The notes beneath the pieces are model-generated. The model saw only the letters and a program-made list of their open reading frames with translations. It did not search any database and had not been told where the DNA came from. Below, piece after piece: positions 18,401 to 24,107 of a DNA stretch of 41,789 nucleotides. Source of the stretch: an uncultured Porphyromonas sp. (GTDB lineage: Bacteria; Bacteroidota; Bacteroidia; Bacteroidales; Porphyromonadaceae); contig NZ_CAJPPN010000020.1 in assembly GCF_905372525.1 (NCBI RefSeq), positions 1 through 41,789 of the forward strand. Reading direction: 5' to 3'. Each line of letters starts with the position of its first letter. Positions within the stretch are counted from its first letter, which is position 1. The translations under genes and the position numbers were made by a program.

Positions 18401-18955
18401 TGCTGGCAGATCGCACAGGCGGCACACGGTACGGCCTACTTCGTCGTGAAGGCTCCGTATAGTGCCCGCCTTGTAGTCAAGACCGATAGCGCTACAGGTA
18501 CTGTGGCAAAGATCATATCCCCACTTGAGGCACTAGAGGAGATGCAGGTAGAGCCCACTACCCCCAGTGTGCCTCTGCCTAGCTCATGGGACGAACTATC
18601 CAAGAGTGCCTGTAGAGTATACAACCAATACTTCGTCCGTATCAGACAGTCCCGTGCGGGAGATCTGCGGACCAAGGCACAGGGTATCATCGTGAAGCTC
18701 CAGAAGCACAATGGTCTCTCCCCTGCGTCGCAAAGTCTATTACGGCGTGCGAGAATGCTTGTCGATAAGGGCAGTATCGATATCATCAAGAGGATCATAT
18801 TCATTGATGAGGAGCTAGAGGCAAAGGAGAGTCGTTTGTTTGCCCTAGAGCAGCACGACATCGATCATCTGCTCGAGGAAGGGATCGGCAAGCTCGTTGC
18901 CAAGGTCGAGAGCAGGCAGGGGGAAGCCTCAATCATACTAGGAACCATTAAGTAA
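15494..18955 (+). CDS. PLD-like nuclease/SNF2-family helicase of a DNA defence system
   Basis: A 1153-residue ATP-dependent DNA motor joined to a putative nuclease. Residues 1-180 are a phospholipase-D-like domain with His139, Lys141 and the GSSNFT block (156-161). The Asp usually seen in HxKx4D is Ser146, so a single HxK half-site would have to dimerise, as in PLD-type restriction nucleases. The SNF2/superfamily-2 motor follows: GLGKT 295-299, DESH 401-404, SATP 438-441 and the second-lobe motif QRIGRVNRIGS 865-875. A strongly acidic loop (about 366-386) is inserted in the first lobe. The start is one of three consecutive ATG codons. The methyltransferase gene begins 15 nt downstream. I infer restriction or translocation activity of the pair; DISARM DrmD is an alternative relative. 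Confidence 0.85.
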   Translation: MMMHNQLIDNSSESLSMARYLKDCIALEGIDRLRIATGYWDVLGMSMVLSELSAFLSREGTLLQLLIGRDPYVYTSLLQKPKYKDATYPADYIRTDIDELELKPEYEQVIQLLAEHLQTGKIQVRIYQKNGDKEVEFLHSKCYIFSGEELSLGIIGSSNFTEKGLSGNSELNYLETDPARVTASPQVGSTAKGHIYWFEEKWALSQEWNGEFLEQIIKPSKLYPHVQPQSFTPYEQYIKLLQLQFGEVVDKALGDQLASYLPTSVKKLDYQLEAVKRCISIMREHGGFMLGDVVGLGKTIVGCLIIKHFLSVPQEEGRGSKVLIISPPAIQSSWKRTVEAFDREAGDKMSPYIDFITTGRIDTLYSEGEDDGYEVDGDDDTYDSGDFAGTLQEKDYGLILIDESHKFRNKDTQMYQSLDELIGHIGTDTGVYPYVGLLSATPQNNGPRDLMNQIYLFERNRRESTLKKAEGGNLELFFSKINKEYDQLLKRNTDLSKEERHRRLDEVSRKLRDCILCDILERRTRTDIKKYYQDDIASQGIVFPEIMGPQSLEYVMDDELAQLFYETMTLLAPTEEDKDRTEEWLRYARYRAIEYFIDPAHGRKYAGRGNRDVSVVSRQLATIMQIQLVKRLESSFSAFTRSLQNLRRYTENMIRMWENDTIFVCPQIDVNKELDYEAKSQKRQGELVTFEDCIEDIRAKIQKLTAQGKNTQGQNAEYSRADFKEAYYKELKRDRDLIARYCDRWARNSQDPKFDTFKESLVTKLFDPAKNTSGKLVIFSEAIDTVEALARAVKAKGHKPLVITSANRDEKEQVIMENFDANYDGEQKSDYDVIITTEVLAEGVNLHRANVILNYDTPWNSTRLMQRIGRVNRIGSREPEVYVYNFMPSAEGDAEIQLVHKAHTKLQSFHVLFGEDSKIFSDEESIVHYDMVKAIDGEESPLQPYISKLKQYKADHPKRYAEIESAAGACWQIAQAAHGTAYFVVKAPYSARLVVKTDSATGTVAKIISPLEALEEMQVEPTTPSVPLPSSWDELSKSACRVYNQYFVRIRQSRAGDLRTKAQGIIVKLQKHNGLSPASQSLLRRARMLVDKGSIDIIKRIIFIDEELEAKESRLFALEQHDIDHLLEEGIGKLVAKVESRQGEASIILGTIK

Positions 18956-18970
18956 TCATCAGCAAGGAGC

Positions 18971-21900
18971 GTGAACAAGAATTCTCTGAGGACGTATCTA
19001 AGTAGCAGCTACCAAGGGGCTCAATCATTCCTAGAGCACATCATCTATCCCATCTTCGGGGAGGAGCATTTCGTAGATGAGTACGAGGCTGAGATACTCA
19101 CGAACCAGCCCGAGTACGAGGGCCTAGCGACAGCCGCTGGGATCCAGAGTATCAAGCAGGTGGGTAAGGTCTATGTGGGAGTAGAGCCCCTGCAGATATT
19201 TGACATCACGGTAGGGAGTCAGGTCCAGATGGCTCGTAATCGGGTAGGCATCCAGCAGTTGATACGTCGGATCATGGATACTCATTCCCTAGCCTTCATG
19301 CTCTTCCACTACGAGGATGGAGGTGCGGAGAGCCAGGAGTCCTGGGAGTGGCGCTTTACCTTCTGCCACAAGGGGGCTAGTCAGACAGACACCACGAGTA
19401 GCAAGCGCTTCACCTTCCTCCTCGGTCCTGGACAACACTGCCGTACGGCTACGGACAACTTCCAGAGGCTCATCGACAAGCGAGGTGCCGTAGAGGTCAA
19501 GGACATCGAAGACGCCTTCTCGGTCGAGGCGCTGAATAAGGAGTTCTTCGATAAGTACCGTCAGCACTATGCGACCTTTGTAGAGTACATCACGGGTAAG
19601 CGATACGTCAAGCAAGGGGGTAAGTGGGAAGAGAAGCAAGTCTCCGAGCCCAATGCCCAGCTACGGGATCAGTTCTGTGACGACGAGAAGCGTGTACGTG
19701 ACTATGTCAAGAAGTTACTAGGGCGCATCGTATTCCTCCACTATCTACAGCGCAAGGGGTGGCTCGGTGTCCCCTCGGACAAGGCTTGGGGAGACGGGGA
19801 TAGATCCTTCATACAGCACCTCTATGAGTACGCTACGGAGGCTCAGCAGTCCGACTTCATCACCTCCGTCCTATCTCCTCTCTTCTACGAAGCGCTCAAT
19901 ACCGATCGTAGAGCCGACAATGACCTCTTTGACACGAGGGTGAAATTCCCTAAGAGAGGCAATAAGCTACGTATCCCTTACTTGAATGGAGGTCTATTTG
20001 ACCGTGATGAGAATGCTGCACTCCTGATAAAGTTCCCCCCTGAGTTCTTTAAGGATCTCCTTGACTTCTTCGCCCAATACAACTTCACCATCGATGAGAA
20101 TGATCCTACTGATGCCCAAGTGGGGGTAGACCCAGAGATGCTAGGGCGGATCTTCGAGAGCCTGCTGGAGGACAACAAGGAGAAGGGGGCCTATTATACG
20201 CCCAAGGAGATCGTACAGTATATGTGCCGGGAGTCCCTCATCGCCTACCTATGTACTGGGATTGATCAGGGCACCCCAGAGCACCAAGCCATCTCACAGT
20301 TCGTAAAGAGCTATGATGCAGAGCTACTCTTGGGGCTAGAGCTAGAGGGTGTGGAGCTGGGTACGAAGGTACTAGAGCGACTCAAGGAGGTCAAGGTCTG
20401 CGACCCAGCCATTGGCTCGGGGGCATTCCCCATGGGGATGCTACGGGAGCTATACTATTGTCGTATTTCGCTCGAAGACCTGTCCGTCTCTCCCGCCGAG
20501 ATCAAGAGCCAGATCATCAAGGGTAATATCTACGGTGTAGACATTGAGCAGGGGGCTGTAGATATTGCCCGTCTTCGCTTCTGGCTCTCACTCGTCGTTG
20601 ACGAAACGACACCAACGCCACTCCCTAACCTCGACTACAAGATCATGCAAGGCAATTCTCTGCTAGAGTGGTACGAAGGGGTAGACCTAAGTACTCTGAC
20701 GCAGAGGAAGGAGGATGGGTGTGTTGAGCTATTTGATGACCTAGCAGATGTCTATAGGAGGCAACTGCGTCAGGCCATAAGTGATTACTATGGCGAGACG
20801 GATCACAAACGTAAGGCCACGTTACATAAAAAGATTAGTCAAGCTATCGACGAGCAGCTCAAAGAGCAACACTATACGGTAAACCTATCTGGTATCAATG
20901 TCTCGGCCAATACACACTTCTTCCTTTGGCATACTTGGTTTAATGAAGTGTTCAATCGCCCCTCAGGTCGCAACGGCTTCGACATCGTCATCGGTAACCC
21001 TCCCTATCTTAGGATACAAGGACTTAAATCTGTAGATCCCTCGTTGGTTGATGCCCTAAAAGCTTTATATAAGTCTGCGGATGCTTCCTTTGATCTATAT
21101 GTGCCTTTTATCGAATTAGGGTTGTCTTTAGTGTCCGAGTGTGGAAGTGTAAACTATATTGCACCCACTAAGTGGAGTAACGCTGATTTCGGTAAAGGAT
21201 TGAGAGCATTGTTATGCAGTCTTTCTGCTGCCGCACGGATCATCAACTTTTCCGACTACCAAGTGTTTAATGCCTCAACATATAGTGGTATACAGACCTT
21301 CCAGAGAGGGTCGGAGAGGCTATATTACACGCAATTAGCACACGACCTAGATACCTCTATGGACATTAAGTTGTATCTTGATTCATTGAAAGAGTCTGAC
21401 TTTACACCGATTGACTATAAGCAATTTAAGAAACAACCTTGGATCCTTGCGACTAACCAGGTCTATCAGGTCTTATTAAAGCTGAAGCAACAGCCATTGA
21501 CTCTTGGTGATGTTTTCGATAAAGTCTACCAAGGTATTGCCACAAGCAAAGACAACGTCTTTTTTCTATATGATGTCTCGGAGATATCTGATACAGTTAT
21601 AGAAGGATATTCGATGCAGTTAGGAGAGCGAGTACAAGTAGAGAAAGGGTTGGTAAAGCCCTTACTAAAAGGAGAAGACGTCCATAGATATGATGATATA
21701 AAGACAAATAGGTGTGTAATATTTCCCTATAAATTAGGTGACATGGGGGCATGCCTATATGAGGAGACCGAAATAGCAAGGGTATTCCCTTTAGGCTATA
21801 AGTACTTGAAATCATGTGAAGATGTTCTTCGTGGTCGAGAAAATGGGAGGTTTAATATAGATGGTCGATGGTATCAATTCGGTAGAGGGCAAGGTATAGC

Positions 21901-22321
21901 ATATAGTGGTATCCCCAAGCTCTTAGCACCAGAGATCTCTCTTGGTGGAAACTTTGCGTATGATAGAAATGGTCATTTCTATCACACGACTAAGGTTTAT
22001 GGATACATCAAGAAGCCCGAAAGCCAATACAGCTACCAATTCCTTCTTGGACTGCTCAATTCTCGGCTCTTCTGGTTCTTTATCCAGAATACAGGATATG
22101 TGTTGAGAGGTGGGTATTACACATTTAAGACCAACTATGTTACTCCATTCCCTATTCCAAGAAGAGAGGATATAGAGGATGCAGACTATACTTTGGTTGA
22201 ATCTTCCGTCCAAGAAATCCTAGAGGGGCAAAAGGCGGCACCTCAAATTAATACTCTGCTATTGGTTATTGATAAGACGATTTGCAAGATATATGGTGTA
22301 GATATACCTCTCACCGACTGA
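18971..22321 (+). CDS. Eco57I-type adenine-specific DNA methyltransferase with switchable C-terminus
   Basis: A 1116-residue N6-adenine methyltransferase that probably marks self DNA and recognises the target for the helicase partner. It shows an N-terminal region of about 400 residues of the type IIG/ISP/BREX kind, the GAYYTP block (406-411), SAM-binding motif I DPAIGSGAF (478-486), catalytic NPPY (676-679), and a TaqI-like specificity domain to the end with NSRLFWFF and PFPIPR. The start is GTG 18971, preceded by AAGGAG. DNA from about 20700 on is much more A+T rich than the front. Codons 959-1014 fall in a perfect 170-bp inverted repeat, and everything after codon 1014 (102 residues) can be exchanged by inversion for the cassette at 22311-22608. 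No separate specificity gene is present. Confidence 0.9.
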   Translation: MNKNSLRTYLSSSYQGAQSFLEHIIYPIFGEEHFVDEYEAEILTNQPEYEGLATAAGIQSIKQVGKVYVGVEPLQIFDITVGSQVQMARNRVGIQQLIRRIMDTHSLAFMLFHYEDGGAESQESWEWRFTFCHKGASQTDTTSSKRFTFLLGPGQHCRTATDNFQRLIDKRGAVEVKDIEDAFSVEALNKEFFDKYRQHYATFVEYITGKRYVKQGGKWEEKQVSEPNAQLRDQFCDDEKRVRDYVKKLLGRIVFLHYLQRKGWLGVPSDKAWGDGDRSFIQHLYEYATEAQQSDFITSVLSPLFYEALNTDRRADNDLFDTRVKFPKRGNKLRIPYLNGGLFDRDENAALLIKFPPEFFKDLLDFFAQYNFTIDENDPTDAQVGVDPEMLGRIFESLLEDNKEKGAYYTPKEIVQYMCRESLIAYLCTGIDQGTPEHQAISQFVKSYDAELLLGLELEGVELGTKVLERLKEVKVCDPAIGSGAFPMGMLRELYYCRISLEDLSVSPAEIKSQIIKGNIYGVDIEQGAVDIARLRFWLSLVVDETTPTPLPNLDYKIMQGNSLLEWYEGVDLSTLTQRKEDGCVELFDDLADVYRRQLRQAISDYYGETDHKRKATLHKKISQAIDEQLKEQHYTVNLSGINVSANTHFFLWHTWFNEVFNRPSGRNGFDIVIGNPPYLRIQGLKSVDPSLVDALKALYKSADASFDLYVPFIELGLSLVSECGSVNYIAPTKWSNADFGKGLRALLCSLSAAARIINFSDYQVFNASTYSGIQTFQRGSERLYYTQLAHDLDTSMDIKLYLDSLKESDFTPIDYKQFKKQPWILATNQVYQVLLKLKQQPLTLGDVFDKVYQGIATSKDNVFFLYDVSEISDTVIEGYSMQLGERVQVEKGLVKPLLKGEDVHRYDDIKTNRCVIFPYKLGDMGACLYEETEIARVFPLGYKYLKSCEDVLRGRENGRFNIDGRWYQFGRGQGIAYSGIPKLLAPEISLGGNFAYDRNGHFYHTTKVYGYIKKPESQYSYQFLLGLLNSRLFWFFIQNTGYVLRGGYYTFKTNYVTPFPIPRREDIEDADYTLVESSVQEILEGQKAAPQINTLLLVIDKTICKIYGVDIPLTD
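21845..22014 (+). repeat. 170-bp perfect inverted repeat, left copy
   Basis: Identical, base for base, to the reverse complement of 22609-22778. It lies inside the methyltransferase gene and codes for part of the specificity domain. The bases on each side differ (T against A before it, GCC against TAA after it), so the limits are exact. Confidence 0.97.
21961..21984 (+). promoter_or_regulatory. Putative invertase crossover site, left
   Basis: Two 11-bp arms TGATAGAAATG and CATTTCTATCA, exact inverse complements, flank a central GT. This matches the architecture of serine-invertase sites: two symmetric half-sites around a non-palindromic 2-bp overlap that sets the orientation. It codes for DRNGHFYH around Gly1001, so strand exchange here keeps the frame. 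Confidence 0.75.
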
Positions 22322-22608
22322 CGTCATTACCTCCGTATACAACGAGGAACTCCTCCTTTGACAGCTTATATAAAGAACAAATAACTCTTCTGAGCTCATC
22401 AGATTCTTGTCCTCCTTTCTTCAGTATCTCTTGGATATAACTATCCGTCTGAGGTGATACATGTGGAATGGGGAAGCTCTTAATATAAGCAGGTTTGAAT
22501 CTATAGTATCCATTTGCTAGGATGGTTCCCGTATGAGACAAGTACCACCAACATATTTGAGAGTTAAGAATAGCCATCAGGGTCTCATAGCTGATATTTA
22601 TATTCTTA
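22015..22608. other. Invertible segment carrying two alternative methyltransferase C-termini
   Basis: 594 bp between the 170-bp inverted repeats. The forward half (22015-22321) ends the present methyltransferase gene; the reverse half (22608-22311) is an in-frame alternative end. The two reading frames converge and their stop codons overlap within 11 nt (22311-22321). Inversion would swap them without any frame change at either repeat. Confidence 0.9.
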
Positions 22609-22778
22609 TTCTTGATGTATCCATAAACCTTAGTCGTGTGATAGAAATGACCATTTCTATCATACGCAAAGTTTCCACCAAGAGAGATCTCTGGTGCTAA
22701 GAGCTTGGGGATACCACTATATGCTATACCTTGCCCTCTACCGAATTGATACCATCGACCATCTATATTAAACCTCCC
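22609..22778 (-). repeat. 170-bp perfect inverted repeat, right copy
   Basis: Reverse-complement partner of 21845-22014, without mismatch. Its outer end at 22778 directly touches the invertase stop codon (22779-22781). Confidence 0.97.
22639..22662 (-). promoter_or_regulatory. Putative invertase crossover site, right
   Basis: Same 11-bp arms with the centre reading GT on the minus strand (AC on plus). The opposite orientation of the centre relative to the left site is what favours inversion over deletion. Confidence 0.75.
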
Positions 22779-23381
22779 TTATACTCCTACAAGATTATCC
22801 TTGATATAGATATATAAGGTGCTACGACTAACGTGCAAGCGTTTAGATATTGTGCTCTTGCTTACTCCGTTACTCAGTGCACTTCGTATATAATTTTCTT
22901 TGCCTGAGAGCTTGTGAGAAGTATTCCTGCTTCCTCTAGGTCTCCCCAGCGTCACTCCTTCGGCACGCTTGCGGGCTAGTGCCTCCTTTGTTCGTTGGCT
23001 GATGAGGTTGCGTTCGATCTCGGCAGAGAGCCCGAAGGCAAAGGCGAGGACTTTGCTCTGGATGTCGTCGCCTAGGCGGTAGTTGTCTTTGATCGTCCAG
23101 ACGCGACACTCCTTGGTCATGCAGATGTTGAGGATCTCCATGATCATGAAGAGGTTGCGCCCAAGACGAGAGAGCTCGGAGCAGATGATGATGTCGCCTT
23201 TGCTGACCTTGCGTAGTAGGCGACCCAGCTCCCGCTTGTTATAGGCCTTCGTACCGCTGATGGTCTCCTCGATCCAATCATCGATCCCTAGCTCTTGCCT
23301 CTGGCAGAAGTTGGTGATCTCGAAGCGTTGGTTCTCTACGGTCTGCTTATCGCTACTGACTCGTATATATCCGTATATCAT
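22779..23381 (-). CDS. Serine site-specific recombinase (DNA invertase)
   Basis: A 200-residue small serine recombinase of the Hin/Gin/Pin type, also like the Bacteroides invertase Mpi. The N-terminal resolvase domain has the catalytic serine in YIRVSSDKQ (about residues 5-13), the arginine-rich active-site blocks CSELSRLGRN and ISQRTKEAL, and a long connecting helix; the C-terminus is a helix-turn-helix domain (SKSTISKRLHVSRSTLYIYIK). The ATG at 23381 (MIYGYIRVS) is the family start; an upstream frame adds a proline-rich tail without resemblance. The stop codon abuts the right inverted repeat, outside the invertible DNA. The 3' part coding the DNA-binding domain is more A+T rich than the catalytic part. 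I infer that it flips 22015-22608. Confidence 0.93.
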   Translation of the reverse strand: MIYGYIRVSSDKQTVENQRFEITNFCQRQELGIDDWIEETISGTKAYNKRELGRLLRKVSKGDIIICSELSRLGRNLFMIMEILNICMTKECRVWTIKDNYRLGDDIQSKVLAFAFGLSAEIERNLISQRTKEALARKRAEGVTLGRPRGSRNTSHKLSGKENYIRSALSNGVSKSTISKRLHVSRSTLYIYIKDNLVGV

Positions 23382-23816
23382 AGTTGTACTGCTTATTGTG
23401 TGCTGGGGGAGGGGAGGGTAGCCTACCGAGAGTATCCAGTGACGTGGGGGAGTGTCCCCTGCTATCGATCCTGAGCTCGGGGAGCTCACGCCTATAGTTT
23501 GCTCTGGTGCGGTGGATAGGGGATGATGCTCCACCATCTGGGCTCCTGGGACGACGTAGGCCTCTGGGGGAGTCTGCGTGAGCACGCGACCCTAGGGGGA
23601 TACGTCCATCCAAAGGTAGGAAGATTTCACTGCGGCAGTCAGCCCCTTTCGCTGGAGGGGCGTATGGCCTCCTTCGGCATGCTCCTCCCTCGGGTACCTC
23701 GGGGGGATTATTTAGCCTCTAGGGGAGCCTACACCTTGGCCTCTAGCCTCTAGTCGTTAGCCCCGAGATATGTACCTGCGGGAGAGCCCCGCTGGGATGA
23801 TACTTAGAGCGCTGTT

Positions 23817-23878
23817 GTGTACACGCGTGTACACTCTAGTGTACCCACGTGTATACAATGGTATACACACGTGTACAC
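23817..23878. repeat. 22-bp-period array of 18-bp near-palindromes (3 units)
   Basis: Units start at 23817, 23839 and 23861: GTGTACACGCGTGTACAC (perfectly symmetric), GTGTACCCACGTGTATAC and GTATACACACGTGTACAC, with spacers TCTA and AATG. Period exactly 22 bp, as at 1136 and 41694. Confidence 0.9.
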
Positions 23879-24055
23879 TCCGACCCTCCTAGATAGGCTG
23901 TGTATACTCGGTCAAGCCTAGGTCTGGGGTACAGATACAGCTATCTTGGGCTGGTGCTCCTCGGGCACTCTGTCCCCGACCTCTGGTGACTCCGTATGAG
24001 CCCTAGGCTCCACCCCGCCGAGGGACTCTGGAGGGAGTAGAATAGCTTTATTTTG

Positions 24056-24063
24056 TATCTTTA
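24056..24063 (+). promoter_or_regulatory. Candidate -7 element TATCTTTA of dpp7
   Basis: Seven of eight bases match the TATCTTTG form used elsewhere in the window, 44 nt upstream of the dpp7 start, in an A+T-rich patch. Confidence 0.45.
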
Positions 24064-24107
24064 CGAACATGCTTGTCGCAACCTATTCACATTAAACTCA
24101 ATATTCG

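Larger units (their letters stand above)
22311..22778 (-). pseudogene. Silent alternative C-terminal cassette of the methyltransferase
   Basis: A promoterless 3' gene fragment. From 22778 to 22609 it repeats the methyltransferase coding sequence exactly. From codon 1015 on it codes for 99 different residues, containing NSQICWWYLSHTG, GYYRFKPAYIKSFPIP and a closing GGNDVSR. These align in order with NSRLFWFF, GYYTFKTNYVTPFPIP of the expressed end, so it is a divergent version of the same TaqI-like specificity segment and not decay. No stop codon or frameshift interrupts it. It lacks a start codon of its own suited to a full domain and would be expressed only after inversion, giving a 1113-residue protein. 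The base composition is A+T rich like the expressed end. Confidence 0.9.
23382..24107. other. Intergenic region between invertase and dpp7
   Basis: A 726-bp divergent region. It holds the three-unit palindrome array (23817-23878) and a candidate promoter for dpp7 (24056-24063). The short reading frames across 23520-23760 resemble no family. I see no tRNA, transposase or attachment-site repeat. Confidence 0.55.

Noticed and set aside
15494..22321. Classical type I restriction system
   Set aside because: No HsdS with two target-recognition domains and no HsdR-type nuclease; specificity is in the methyltransferase itself.
22311..22577. A stand-alone 88-residue gene on the minus strand
   Set aside because: It is the end of a longer open frame that continues without a break into the 170-bp repeat. 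The apparent Met is internal; the fragment is an alternative methyltransferase end.
23523..23753. Small plus-strand gene between invertase and dpp7
   Set aside because: No promoter element, no resemblance and unusual composition.
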